From SAR86 cluster bacterium AG-422-E19 (GTDB taxonomy: Bacteria; Pseudomonadota; Gammaproteobacteria; Magnimaribacterales; AG-339-G14), in contig QCMR01000001.1 in the NCBI GenBank assembly GCA_003213595.1, positions 90,015-154,014 on the forward strand: a stretch of DNA of 64,000 bases. The letters run 5' to 3'. The number at the start of each line of letters is the position of its first letter. Position 1 is the stretch's first letter. The notes under the pieces were generated by a model. That model saw nothing but the letters and a program-made list of their open reading frames with translations, was not told the origin of the DNA and ran no database searches. Made by a program: the position numbers and the translations under genes. Below are positions 28,745 to 38,844 of the stretch, piece after piece.

Positions 28745-29214
28745 TTTGTTATTTGATTTTTAAGCTCTATTAAAGCACTTCTGTATGCTTCTTTTTTAAA
28801 ATCTACAACTTGATTTAATGGGTACCAAAAAGGCACCCAACTATATTCATCAAATTCAGGAGTATTTTCTCTATTTAAATCTACATCTCCAGAAATAAGT
28901 TTAAGTAAGAAATATTTTTGAGCCTGACCTTTAAATTTTCCGCCGAGAACCCTAGATCGAATACTTTTTGGAATATCGTAGTAAATTAAATTTTGACTTA
29001 CGGCTTTTATCTCAACATTATCCTTTTCTAAGCCAACTTCTTCATTTAATTCTCTGAACATCGCACTCTCGATATTTTCATTTTCATCTACTCCTCCTTG
29101 AGGAAATTGCCAATTTTCTGTATTTCTTCTTTTGCAGAACAAAACTTTGTTATCTTCGTTAAGAACAATCATTGCAACATTCAATCGATAACCGGTCTTA
29201 ATTTTTAGGGTCAT
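28741..29214 (-). CDS. rppH: RNA pyrophosphohydrolase RppH (Nudix)
   Basis: GYRLNVAMIVLN, WQFPQGGVDENENIESAMFRELNEEVGL. Confidence 0.93.
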   Translation of the reverse strand: MTLKIKTGYRLNVAMIVLNEDNKVLFCKRRNTENWQFPQGGVDENENIESAMFRELNEEVGLEKDNVEIKAVSQNLIYYDIPKSIRSRVLGGKFKGQAQKYFLLKLISGDVDLNRENTPEFDEYSWVPFWYPLNQVVDFKKEAYRSALIELKNQITK

Positions 29215-29981
29215 TTAATCTCGAGTTTAAATTTTTTCGATTTAACTATTTCTCTGGCTTCATTGAAAGAAGTCTCTTCTATTTCGGCGTCATTATTCTT
29301 ATCAATTATTATGGATGTTGTAGATCTAGTTCCATAAATATCAGTAGCTATAAATCTGTAAGGGAACTCCCTACCATGATTTTCTTTAGTGAAGGCTTCT
29401 GAGAATTCTAATGGTTTATTGACCGGTGCTTGCATCATTGCAAAAAGATTTTTTCCAGAAATTTCAGAAGATAAGATTTTTGCAAAATCTTCTTCTGCGC
29501 TTAGTATTTTTTCTGACTTAATTTCTATAGGTTTATTTCCTATTGCGTAGGTCTCTCCTTCAATGAGTTTTTTCTCAAAGCCTCTATTGGAGCAAATCAA
29601 TCCATCGGTTCCATCAAATAAAATCAAATTAAAGCCTTGATAATTTAGACAATCAATTTCACTTAGATATTCTGATGCAGAATGATTTGATAAGACAAAA
29701 TCTTTTACCAAATCTCCTCTGCTTGCTAAATTTTCCAAGGTTTTTTTTTGAGTGCTGAGTGAAGTAAATTCTCTTACATTTGTAACAGCTGCAAACTTCC
29801 CTTTTTCGCTTAAAGCCATCCATGTTCCATCAAAGTTTTTGTCTTTTCCAGCTAAAACTCTTGGGCTTGAATCCCACCAATGCATACTCTTTGTTGGTCT
29901 TTCATAAAATTCATCTCGATTTGAAGTAAGAACTAATTTGTACTCACTTTTTGGATTAAGAGATAAAACAATTAGGCACAT
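29211..29981 (-). CDS. NRDE/TANGO2-family protein
   Basis: N-terminal MCLIVLSLNPKSEYKLVLTSNRDEFYERPT. Confidence 0.92.
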   Translation of the reverse strand: MCLIVLSLNPKSEYKLVLTSNRDEFYERPTKSMHWWDSSPRVLAGKDKNFDGTWMALSEKGKFAAVTNVREFTSLSTQKKTLENLASRGDLVKDFVLSNHSASEYLSEIDCLNYQGFNLILFDGTDGLICSNRGFEKKLIEGETYAIGNKPIEIKSEKILSAEEDFAKILSSEISGKNLFAMMQAPVNKPLEFSEAFTKENHGREFPYRFIATDIYGTRSTTSIIIDKNNDAEIEETSFNEAREIVKSKKFKLEIK

Positions 29982-30035
29982 AAAAAAGGAAAAAGTTTAT
30001 CAGACAGTTTTAATAAGGGATAATCATACTTCTAC

Positions 30036-30836
30036 ATGTTTGAATTTTTTCTAGGCTTAGTTTTATTAGGCGTCTTAGCTGGTCTTTTATCTGGATTCTT
30101 TGGAATTGGCAGTGGAGTGATTTTAGTTCCTGCCTATGTCTTTTTATTCAATTTGTTAGATCTGCCTCCAGAAATAATTCCTATATTAGCTACTGGTACA
30201 TCAATGACGACCATGGCTATAACCATTCCAATGGCTGCCTTTATTCATTTTAAAAATAATAATGTAGAGCTTGAAATCGTAAAAAAAATGTTTTGGATGG
30301 CATTTGCCATGACTTTATTGGGTAGATATATAGCTTTGTTTATTGAAAGCTCGACTCTCCAAATAATCATTGCAGTTTCCTTAATTTTGGCAGCCCTTCA
30401 AATAGCTTTTGACTTTTCACCAAAAACAAAAAACCTTAACAAAAGTTCTTTTGAATTGATTTTTGTTGCAGGATTATTGGGGTTAGTCACTTCTTTCGTT
30501 GGAATAGGTGGAGGAATTCTTATGGTTCCCTATTTTTTATATAAAGGATTAGATCCTCATAAGGCAATTGGTACTTCTTCTTTGATGGGCTTTGCCTTAG
30601 CGGTTTCCGGAGCCTTGGGAGCATTATTGTTTGCCCCCATTGCCTCAAAAGATATTGAATTTTTTGTGGGTTCAGCATTCGTGCCCGCAGTAATAATTAC
30701 AGGACTATCAAGCATTTACTTTGCAAGGCTTGGAGCCAATCTTTCTGCAAAAACTGATAGTAGATACCTTAAGCAAGCATTTTCTGTTCTCATCATAATT
30801 GCTGCTATAAGAGTCTTTTACATTACTTTCGTATGA
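30036..30836 (+). CDS. TauE/SafE-family sulfite exporter-like permease
   Basis: GLLSGFFGIGSGVILVPAY and repeat GLLGLVTSFVGIGGGILMVPYF. Confidence 0.93.
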   Translation: MFEFFLGLVLLGVLAGLLSGFFGIGSGVILVPAYVFLFNLLDLPPEIIPILATGTSMTTMAITIPMAAFIHFKNNNVELEIVKKMFWMAFAMTLLGRYIALFIESSTLQIIIAVSLILAALQIAFDFSPKTKNLNKSSFELIFVAGLLGLVTSFVGIGGGILMVPYFLYKGLDPHKAIGTSSLMGFALAVSGALGALLFAPIASKDIEFFVGSAFVPAVIITGLSSIYFARLGANLSAKTDSRYLKQAFSVLIIIAAIRVFYITFV

Positions 30837-31636
30837 CTATAGACATAGATCCCATAGCATTTTATATACCTCTTCCATTTTTTGGTTGGTGGCCAATCTA
30901 TTGGTATGGAATTTCTTGGTTAGTTGCAATTTTATCAATTAATTACATGGCTAGACTTAATGCGCCCGCTAATGGAATTATTAATAAGAAGCTTGTTGAC
31001 GACTTTATTTTCTATGGTGTTTTGGGAGCAATAATTGGAGGAAGAATTGGCTATATGTTCTTTTATGGATTTGAAAATCTAATTAGAGATCCAATAGCTC
31101 TCTTTAGAATTTGGGAAGGAGGTTTGTCATTTCACGGAGGGCTGCTAGGCGTACTAACAAGCTTTTTAATTTTTTCAGAAAGCAGAAAAATTTCTTTTTT
31201 TGATTTATCGGATCATATGGCAATTTATCTACCATTAGGTTTGGGTTCTGTAAGGATTGGAAATTTTTTGGGAGGAGAGCTTCTTGGAAGACCAACAGAA
31301 ATGCCTTGGGGAATAATTTATTCAAATGATCCTTTAAGCCTAGTAAGACATCCCTCGCAACTTTATCAAGCATTTTTTGAAGGTCTTGCAATGTTTGTTA
31401 TTTTATTTTTAGTCGCAAAAAAAAATCCACCAAAAATGCTTTTATCGGGAATGTTCTTGCTTTTGTATGGCTCTTTTAGATCGATTACAGAAAATTTTAG
31501 AACCCCCGATTCTCACATAGGATTTGATTTGTTTGATACTTTTACTAGAGGACAGCTCTTATCATTACCAATGATAATTTTTGGTATAGTTTTAATATAT
31601 TTAAGTTTAAAAAAAAATAATGAAACAGTATCTTGA
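30833..31636 (+). CDS. lgt: Prolipoprotein diacylglyceryl transferase
   Basis: [51 protein letters not shown]. Confidence 0.97.
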   Translation: MTIDIDPIAFYIPLPFFGWWPIYWYGISWLVAILSINYMARLNAPANGIINKKLVDDFIFYGVLGAIIGGRIGYMFFYGFENLIRDPIALFRIWEGGLSFHGGLLGVLTSFLIFSESRKISFFDLSDHMAIYLPLGLGSVRIGNFLGGELLGRPTEMPWGIIYSNDPLSLVRHPSQLYQAFFEGLAMFVILFLVAKKNPPKMLLSGMFLLLYGSFRSITENFRTPDSHIGFDLFDTFTRGQLLSLPMIIFGIVLIYLSLKKNNETVS

Positions 31637-32414
31637 ATTAGTAGAAAAAATACTTGAAGAAGGTGTAGAGAGATCCGACAGAACCGGAACGGGAAGGAAA
31701 AGCATCTTTGGATACCAAATGCATTTTGATCTAGAAAAAGGATTCCCTTTAGTGACTACTAAGAAAGTTCATTTGAAATCAATCATCCACGAACTAATAT
31801 GGTTCTTAGCTGGTTCGACAAATATTAAATATCTCAAAGATAACGGGGTTTCAATTTGGGATGAGTGGGCAGATGAAAATGGAGATTTAGGTCCGGTTTA
31901 TGGGGCACAATGGCGATCTTGGCCAAATCCCAATGGCGGAAAGGTTGATCAGATTAAAAACCTTGTTGAAAGCATAAAAAATAATCCAAATTCAACAAGA
32001 CACATTGTTAGTGCTTGGAATCCTGCGCTGGTTGATGAAATGGCTCTCCCGCCTTGTCATGCTTTATTCCAATTCTTCGTGGCGGATTCAAAAATATCAT
32101 GTCAGCTCTATCAGAGAAGTGCGGATGTCTTCCTTGGGGTGCCTTTTAATATTGCTTCCTATGCCCTCTTGACGATGATGATTGCTCAAGTTTGTAACTT
32201 GAAACCTGGTAAATTTGTTCATACTTTAGGAGATGCACATTTGTATTTAAATCATTTGGATCAGGCAAAGCTTCAAATATCTAGAAAACCTTTTAATTTA
32301 CCCACCATCAAAATTAATTCTGAGATAAGTAAATTAGAAGATTTTACCTATGAAGATTTCGAAATTTTAAACTACGAAAGCCATCCAGGTATTTCCGCGC
32401 CAATTTCAGTTTAA
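31620..32414 (+). CDS. thyA: Thymidylate synthase
   Basis: [50 protein letters not shown]. Confidence 0.98.
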   Translation: MKQYLELVEKILEEGVERSDRTGTGRKSIFGYQMHFDLEKGFPLVTTKKVHLKSIIHELIWFLAGSTNIKYLKDNGVSIWDEWADENGDLGPVYGAQWRSWPNPNGGKVDQIKNLVESIKNNPNSTRHIVSAWNPALVDEMALPPCHALFQFFVADSKISCQLYQRSADVFLGVPFNIASYALLTMMIAQVCNLKPGKFVHTLGDAHLYLNHLDQAKLQISRKPFNLPTIKINSEISKLEDFTYEDFEILNYESHPGISAPISV

Positions 32415-32905
32415 TGTCCATCAAGCTAATTTGTGCTATTTCTAAAAATAATGTCATTGGCAATGAAAACAAGCTACCTTGGAATATTTCTGAAGATTTA
32501 AAAAGATTTAAAGAGCTTACTTCAAATAATTGGATTGTGATGGGCAGAAAAACATTTGACTCTATTGGAAGGCCCCTTCCCAATAGAAAAAATATTGTTT
32601 TGAGCAAAGATAAAAATCTCAATATTGATTCTGTAGAAGTATTTAATTCTCCTAAAGATGTAATTGATTCCTATAAAAAAAATTCGGACCAAAAAGATCT
32701 CTACGTCATAGGAGGAACATATATTTACAAACTATTTTTTGAACACTGTGAATATTTATACATTACCTATGTAGATAAAGAATATTTAGGAGATGCTTTC
32801 TTCCCAAAAGTGGATTGGAACAAATGGAAGTTAATTGGCGAAGAAAGTGGATATGACGAAAAAGAAGAAGTTAAGTTTTATTTTAGAAACTACGAAAGAA
32901 TTTAA
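32414..32905 (+). CDS. folA: Dihydrofolate reductase
   Basis: NNVIGNENKLPWNISEDLKRFKELT, IVMGRKTFDSIGRPLPNRKNIVLS. Confidence 0.97.
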   Translation: MSIKLICAISKNNVIGNENKLPWNISEDLKRFKELTSNNWIVMGRKTFDSIGRPLPNRKNIVLSKDKNLNIDSVEVFNSPKDVIDSYKKNSDQKDLYVIGGTYIYKLFFEHCEYLYITYVDKEYLGDAFFPKVDWNKWKLIGEESGYDEKEEVKFYFRNYERI

Positions 32906-34290
32906 CTTTCTTCTAGGTCTTTGATTCTAAGTTGAAGCATCTCAACTCTTTTCTTTTCTTTTTCAGTATAGGTAAGCCAATTTAAAGCTTGGGTTCTTAA
33001 CTTATCTTGTTTTTTCTCTCGAGCTTCTTTATCTTTAATTTTTATGTCAGATAGCCTATCAATAGCAGTTCTAAAGAATTTAGTAGCATCTTCAAAATCT
33101 TGGAGCTCATAGGCAACTTGGCCTAAAAGAATGTTTACTGTAACAGGATCTTTTAGTTTTCCTTTTTTAAGGCCTAGTTGAAGAGCTTGTTTGGCTTTTT
33201 TATATCTATCGGTAGCTAAGTAGATTTGGCCAAGAAAAACATACAACTCACCTTCTTCAGATTTAATAGCTGCTTTTTCGTAAACAGGTTCTGCTTTATC
33301 AAGCTCTTGAGCCATATGCCATCCTTGAGCAAGATATTTAAGATGTTTTTCATTTTCTTTTACAAATTCTTTTTCGATCCCGTATTGAATCACCCTTGCA
33401 GCTTTCAATGGCGCTTCAGCTCTCATCAATAATTGATAGAGAGAAACGTACTCAGTTTCTTTATCAAGAAGCCTCTGATCATGAGCTGCCTCCAAAGATG
33501 AAAGTTGTTTCTTTTCTTGTTTAAGTTCTCCATAAACTCCGGAAAGCTGAGTCCAATACCTTTTCTTTGGATAAAACCTGACTAACTCTTCGAACAAAGG
33601 AAGCATATCTTTTATTCTTTGATTTTCGTTATAGAGAGCAATTAATAAATTGTAAGTTGATTCTTTTGGTTTAGATTTGTTTGCTTTTGCAACACATAAT
33701 GCACGTTCGGAAAACTTAAGAGCCTTTTTTTTATCTTTCAGTTGCCAATAAGACGCAGCGATAATGTCAAACCCTAAAGAGCTAGGATTGGTTTCCATTG
33801 CAATCCATTGTTCCATGTAATCTATAGCAGTTTTATAGCTTCCTTCTGCGTAAGAAAGCTGCCCTAACATAGATATAACGTTGGATTTTAATCTTGGATC
33901 AGCATCATCTATAGAAAGAAATTTCTTATAATTTTTTTTAGCAGATTTAATGTCATCATTTATCGAATCTATGTAAGCAAAATAATAGTACATTTGAGCC
34001 TTATCAGGATCTGTCAGACTGGAATCAGCTTGCATTTTGGTTAATACATTTTTAGCCTTTACTAAGTCTTCATCCTCTGCTTGTAAAAAAGCAAAAAGTT
34101 CTTTCAAGTACCTTTGAGCCTGTTTACTAGGCAATTTAGCTACTTGTCTTTTTGGTTTCGACAAATCAGAGCCCAAACAACCTTTTAATGTGTAACCTGG
34201 AAAGTCAAATTTTTTTTGTTCTGGATTATCTTTATTTTGCAAAAAAGAAAAATTTGAAAATAAAAAAAGTAAAAAAATTATTCTAATCAT
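32902..34290 (-). CDS. TPR-repeat protein of the TonB2-like cluster
   Basis: Signal peptide plus TPR-like helices; last gene after tonB as in Vibrio-type TonB2 clusters. Confidence 0.8.
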   Translation of the reverse strand: MIRIIFLLFLFSNFSFLQNKDNPEQKKFDFPGYTLKGCLGSDLSKPKRQVAKLPSKQAQRYLKELFAFLQAEDEDLVKAKNVLTKMQADSSLTDPDKAQMYYYFAYIDSINDDIKSAKKNYKKFLSIDDADPRLKSNVISMLGQLSYAEGSYKTAIDYMEQWIAMETNPSSLGFDIIAASYWQLKDKKKALKFSERALCVAKANKSKPKESTYNLLIALYNENQRIKDMLPLFEELVRFYPKKRYWTQLSGVYGELKQEKKQLSSLEAAHDQRLLDKETEYVSLYQLLMRAEAPLKAARVIQYGIEKEFVKENEKHLKYLAQGWHMAQELDKAEPVYEKAAIKSEEGELYVFLGQIYLATDRYKKAKQALQLGLKKGKLKDPVTVNILLGQVAYELQDFEDATKFFRTAIDRLSDIKIKDKEAREKKQDKLRTQALNWLTYTEKEKKRVEMLQLRIKDLEES

Positions 34291-34293
34291 ATC

Positions 34294-35040
34294 TTAACCT
34301 TGTATGCCTCTACAGTTTTCTGGAACATAACCAGGACCTTTACCTTCTCCCTCAAGAACAAATGTTATCCTTTGAGTTACGCCTTCAACTTCTACAGCAT
34401 TTCCATCTCTTATGAGAGGTTTATATTTATATCTTAGCGCAGCTCTTACTGCTGCTCTATCAAAAATTCCTTGGGGAATAGACTGGATAACTTCTGGATC
34501 TCTTACAGACCCCACTTCAGTGACAACATATTTGAGTACAACACATCCTTCGATACCCCTTTCAGCAGCTCTTCTTGGATATTGTGGTGGCACTTGAAAG
34601 ATTGGAACATATGAACCATCCATAAAAACTCCAGATCTTCTCCTTTTGAAATTCAAATTGGGATTAATTGACTGATCAAGAAGTTCTTCAATATTTTCAA
34701 TATCGACTTCCGGAGGTAATTGGTCTGGTTCAGGCTCAGCTTCTTCTGGTCTTTCAACAGAATCAATTAATTCGGGGTCTCTGACTGGCATTACCACGTC
34801 TACAATTTTTCTAAGATTTGAATCGTCTAAAGAAACTTCTCCAGTGGCAATTAACAAGGCCATCAGTAAAATTGAAGCAAAAGAAACTACAGTCCCGCCC
34901 GCAGCAGCTAATCCATATTTTTGATAAGGACTGTCGTCAACCATAATTTTTTTTAAAGAAAAGGAATTTTCATCCTTTAACTGCAATGTGAAAACTTTGT
35001 TTAAAAGGTTTGAAAATAGTTGTCTAAAATAACTTTTCAT
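34294..35040 (-). CDS. tonB: Energy transducer TonB
   Basis: TM segment, acidic/proline linker, PPQYPRRAAERGIEGCVVLKYVVTEVGSV...FDRAAVRAALRYKYKP. Confidence 0.9.
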   Translation of the reverse strand: MKSYFRQLFSNLLNKVFTLQLKDENSFSLKKIMVDDSPYQKYGLAAAGGTVVSFASILLMALLIATGEVSLDDSNLRKIVDVVMPVRDPELIDSVERPEEAEPEPDQLPPEVDIENIEELLDQSINPNLNFKRRRSGVFMDGSYVPIFQVPPQYPRRAAERGIEGCVVLKYVVTEVGSVRDPEVIQSIPQGIFDRAAVRAALRYKYKPLIRDGNAVEVEGVTQRITFVLEGEGKGPGYVPENCRGIQG

Positions 35041-35450
35041 TAAAAATTAGGTTCAGAGGCAATAGAGATATCTATCACTCCGGCTTCTCTTACTTCATCC
35101 ATAACGTCAATAATTGTATCAGCCGTCGATTTTTCGTCAGCCTGAATGACAACCGTCCCCTGAGGATTTTCTGCAATCATTCTAATGACATTTGCTTTTA
35201 CCTGCCTTACATCAATTCTTCTACCATCCATATAAATTTCACCCGCAGAACCAATTGCGATAAGGATCGCTGCATTTTCAGTTACTTCAGCTGTTTCTGA
35301 GTCAGGTCTATTGATTTCTAAACCAGGTTCTTTGATAAAGTTTGCAGTAACAATAAAGAAAATCAAAAGAATAAATACAACATCCAACATGGGAGTAATA
35401 TTAGGTTCGTCCTTTTCTTCTACTGCTTGACTAATTAGTGATCTTCTCAT
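35040..35450 (-). CDS. exbD: ExbD/TolR family protein
   Basis: EKDEPNITPMLDVVFILLIFFIVTANFI, VVIQADEKS. Confidence 0.95.
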   Translation of the reverse strand: MRRSLISQAVEEKDEPNITPMLDVVFILLIFFIVTANFIKEPGLEINRPDSETAEVTENAAILIAIGSAGEIYMDGRRIDVRQVKANVIRMIAENPQGTVVIQADEKSTADTIIDVMDEVREAGVIDISIASEPNF

Positions 35451-35455
35451 TTTTT

Positions 35456-35980
35456 TTACTCAAAAGTTAAATGTTCTTGTAATAAATCCGATTGTTTTTT
35501 TGCTTTTTGTTCCAATATTCTTGAAGCAAAAGTTGCAGGTATTGCAGCCATCAAACCAGCCATTGCTGGGATTGTAGATTTAGCCACACCACCAGCCATT
35601 GCCTTAGCGTCTCCTCCACCCGTTACAGCCAAGATGTGAAAAACTTCTATCATGCCCAAAATAGTTCCTAACAAACCCAGTAACGGAGCTAATACTATGG
35701 CAACTCTAATATACTCTAAGTTACTTTGTATTTTTACATTTGCTTTTGAAATCAACATGGATCTTATCTGATGACCTGACCATGATTTGCGATCTGGAGT
35801 TTCCTTCCAAGCATTCTGTATATCTTTTTCTACATCTCCATGTATGTACTTGAAATACCAAAAACGCTCCAAAATAAAGCTCCACATTAAGATAATTAAA
35901 AATCCTATGAAGACAACAACTCCACCTCCCTTTTCAAAAAAGTCCAGGAGAGTATCTTGTAATCCAAATAGGAAAGCCAT
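35456..35980 (-). CDS. exbB: ExbB/MotA/TolQ family proton channel
   Basis: VAIVLAPLLGLLGTILGMIEVF, STIPAMAGLMAAIPA. Confidence 0.94.
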   Translation of the reverse strand: MAFLFGLQDTLLDFFEKGGGVVVFIGFLIILMWSFILERFWYFKYIHGDVEKDIQNAWKETPDRKSWSGHQIRSMLISKANVKIQSNLEYIRVAIVLAPLLGLLGTILGMIEVFHILAVTGGGDAKAMAGGVAKSTIPAMAGLMAAIPATFASRILEQKAKKQSDLLQEHLTFE

Positions 35981-35985
35981 GATTA

Positions 35986-37359
35986 TTAAGCTTTGTTTTC
36001 TTCAGATGCTGCAGCCACCATTCCTGTACTTTGCTCTTCAAGAACAGTAAGAATGTTCTTAGCATAATTTGCCATGATAGCAGCCATAAAAGTTGCTGGA
36101 ATAGCAGTCATCAAGCCAAGCATGGTTGTAACAAGAGCTTCTGAAATACCATTTGCCATTGTTTTTGGATCTCCAGTACCAAATAAGGTAATAGCTTGGA
36201 AAGTATTTATCATCCCAGTTATAGTTCCAAACAATCCTAACAAAGGGGCTACAACTGAAATTAATCTAACTAACCAAATACCAGTATCTATAGATGCTCT
36301 CTCCACTAATATTTGTTCCGCTAATTTTAATTCTAATGTTTCAACATCTGATCCTTTATTTTGTTCAGCAACATCGAAAATTCTAGATAGAGGATTATTC
36401 CCTTGTCTGGAGCCTGAAGCTTCTTTCTTCACATTTTTGTCAAGATTAAACAAGATATAAGTTCTCCAACCAAAAATTCCTGTAGCTAATAAAAAGAGAA
36501 GGATGATGGTATAACCTGTGATTCTTCCATACTGAATCTGCTCAAAAAAACTTGGAAGAGATATTAGGTTTGTAAGTAAAGCTCCTCCCTGAGGTCCTGT
36601 AGGATCGACTGCAAACTCAACAAATCCTGTTGAAGTATCATGTACGTCATAGGTTCCTCCAAGATATCTACCAGGTTGTCTTGGCAGAGTTTCATAAGCT
36701 CCTCTGGCAGGAAGGTAAGTTAAATATTGCCCTTCAGTTACAGCATTGAAATTTCCAACTCTCACTACGTTTTGTTGAGATGTTTGACCTTCGTTATCTA
36801 CTACCGTAGCTTGGAATTTTTGAACATTTCCTGAAGCAACTAATTCTCTTGATAATTCATACCAAAGTCTTTCTAATTCTTCTATCGAAGCCAAACTAAT
36901 ACCTTCGCCCATTCTTTTTGCTAGGTCCTTCAGGAAAATTTCCCTATCCTGGCCAAATTGTCCAGAAGTTACTGCAGACTCAAATTGTTGTTGTGTATCT
37001 GAAGCTACTCCTTGCAGATGACCAAAAGTTTCATACAAAGATCCCAGTCTAGTTTTTAACTGTTCTTCTAAAACAACAAGTTTTGCATCATTAGCTTCAA
37101 ATCTTGATTCTAGTTCTGTAGCAATTGCTTCAAGCCTTGACCTTTCTGCTTTTGCATTTGCCAATAATGTTGCTTGGCGACTTCTTTCCCTAGCAAATTT
37201 CTGTTCTCTTTCAGTTGCTTCTTCAGATTCTGCAAATTTACCCTGTTGAACAAGTTCTAAAAGCTGTTCCAAAGACAGTGCAGTATCAGGCTTCTCTTCT
37301 TGTGAATATGAAAAGGGAAGAAATAAAGCAAAAATAATTATTAGTAACTTTGATTTCAT
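35986..37359 (-). CDS. TtpC-like MotA/TolQ/ExbB protein with periplasmic extension
   Basis: Signal peptide, coiled-coil, then ISVVAPLLGLFGTITGMINTFQA and EALVTTMLGLMTAIPA. Confidence 0.9.
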   Translation of the reverse strand: MKSKLLIIIFALFLPFSYSQEEKPDTALSLEQLLELVQQGKFAESEEATEREQKFARERSRQATLLANAKAERSRLEAIATELESRFEANDAKLVVLEEQLKTRLGSLYETFGHLQGVASDTQQQFESAVTSGQFGQDREIFLKDLAKRMGEGISLASIEELERLWYELSRELVASGNVQKFQATVVDNEGQTSQQNVVRVGNFNAVTEGQYLTYLPARGAYETLPRQPGRYLGGTYDVHDTSTGFVEFAVDPTGPQGGALLTNLISLPSFFEQIQYGRITGYTIILLFLLATGIFGWRTYILFNLDKNVKKEASGSRQGNNPLSRIFDVAEQNKGSDVETLELKLAEQILVERASIDTGIWLVRLISVVAPLLGLFGTITGMINTFQAITLFGTGDPKTMANGISEALVTTMLGLMTAIPATFMAAIMANYAKNILTVLEEQSTGMVAAASEENKA

Positions 37360-38123
37360 TGGGTCACCTCCGCAGCTGGAACAGGTAACTCCAGAATATC
37401 AACGGTTTTTACCTTTTTAGCCATTGCTATGCCGTCTCTGATTGAGTTTCTGTATCTGCCAGGTAAAGATTCCCAAGACTGAGTTTCTTTGTTGTAGATA
37501 CCAGTCTCAGAAAGATCAGAGGTTTGATAAGCAAGAACCAATCTACCAATCCTAAGGATATTTACATCTCTTTCTTGGTCGTCAATCAAAATTGTATCTT
37601 TATAAGTGTCTATTTTTCGTCCATATTCAGACTCCACAGAATAACCATCCAAAACCTGTCTGAGTTTTTCAGCAGGAGATACAACTGGGTTATCTAAAGC
37701 TGCTTGAATAAAAGATAATCTTTCCGTTCTTTCTCCAGCTCTGAAGGGGATATCAAGAGCTATGAATTGCTTTAAACCTTCAAACATTCTTCTAGCAAGA
37801 GGGGGAATTTGACGTTGAAGAACAGTTGAGTCTTTCATAGTTTTTTCAATCTCTTTCATTCTTTCAACTTGACGTTTTATCTGTTTTCTTTTCTGAGCGT
37901 TATAGACCTTCAAACCTTCGATTTGCTTGCTAACACTTTTGTATTCAGCAGAATCTTTATCGGTTTTATCTTGAAAAGAATCTATTTTTTGTTGTGAACC
38001 TTGGGCAAGAAGAGCTCTTTCTTTATTAACTTCCAGTACTGGCTCAAGTTGAGCGCTTAAATATAATGATGCAGTTAATAAAAAAAGCGTTAAAATTGCC
38101 CTATTTAACTTAGTTATAAACAT
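37356..38123 (-). CDS. DUF3450 family periplasmic coiled-coil protein
   Basis: Signal peptide MFITKLNRAILTLFLLTASLYLSAQ; FIALDIPFRAGERTERL, first gene of the TonB2-like operon; start set at 38123 rather than 38192. Confidence 0.88.
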   Translation of the reverse strand: MFITKLNRAILTLFLLTASLYLSAQLEPVLEVNKERALLAQGSQQKIDSFQDKTDKDSAEYKSVSKQIEGLKVYNAQKRKQIKRQVERMKEIEKTMKDSTVLQRQIPPLARRMFEGLKQFIALDIPFRAGERTERLSFIQAALDNPVVSPAEKLRQVLDGYSVESEYGRKIDTYKDTILIDDQERDVNILRIGRLVLAYQTSDLSETGIYNKETQSWESLPGRYRNSIRDGIAMAKKVKTVDILELPVPAAEVTQ

Positions 38124-38162
38124 TATTAATCCCCTGATTATTTTAAGATTAAAGCAAAAAAA

Positions 38163-38192
38163 ATGGTCTAAAACTAGCACTGTTTTGACCAT
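38163..38192. promoter_or_regulatory. Imperfect palindrome upstream of the TonB operon / efp divergent pair
   Basis: ATGGTCTAAAAC-TAGCACT-GTTTTGACCAT: 11-12 nt arms, one bulged base. Confidence 0.45.
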
Positions 38193-38274
38193 AAGAAAGA
38201 AACTTTATGGTTAAAACAAGATATTTGCAACTTGTATTATTCTTTTTAAAAAGGTAAGGGTTAGAAGCAACGAA

Positions 38275-38844
38275 ATGAGTCAAATTAGTACAAACGAATT
38301 TAAACAAGGGTTAAAAATAATCCTAGACGAATCTCCATGTGAAATCATTGAACATGAATTTCATAAGCCAGGAAAAGGACAAGCGGTGATGAGAATTAAA
38401 TACAGAGATCTCTTGTCTAATAGAGTTCTAGAAAAAACTTTTAAGACAGGAGAATCTGTTGAGAAAGCTGAAATTTCTAGCAAGGAAATGCAATTTTTAT
38501 ATCAACAAGATAATAAAGTTATTCTTATGGACACAACGAATTACGAACAATTCGAATGCGATCAATCAAAAATTGAAAAACAGGTAGTTTGGATGAAAGA
38601 AGGTGCTAGCTACGAAATCATTTTCTGGGAAGATACTTTAATTACTGTTGAAATTGATAATTTTGTCGATATTTCCGTAAAAGATACAGACCCCGGATTA
38701 AAAGGAGATACAGCAACAAATACTTTTAAACCAGCTATTTTAGAAAATGGAATTGAAATAAAAGTTCCTCTTTTCATTTCTCCAGGAGATTTCATTTCAG
38801 TAGATACAAGAAGTATGGAATATCAAGGAAGAGTTAATAAATGA
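38275..38844 (+). CDS. efp: Elongation factor P
   Basis: EFHKPGKGQAVMRIKYRDL, PGDFISVDTRSMEYQGR. Confidence 0.97.
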   Translation: MSQISTNEFKQGLKIILDESPCEIIEHEFHKPGKGQAVMRIKYRDLLSNRVLEKTFKTGESVEKAEISSKEMQFLYQQDNKVILMDTTNYEQFECDQSKIEKQVVWMKEGASYEIIFWEDTLITVEIDNFVDISVKDTDPGLKGDTATNTFKPAILENGIEIKVPLFISPGDFISVDTRSMEYQGRVNK

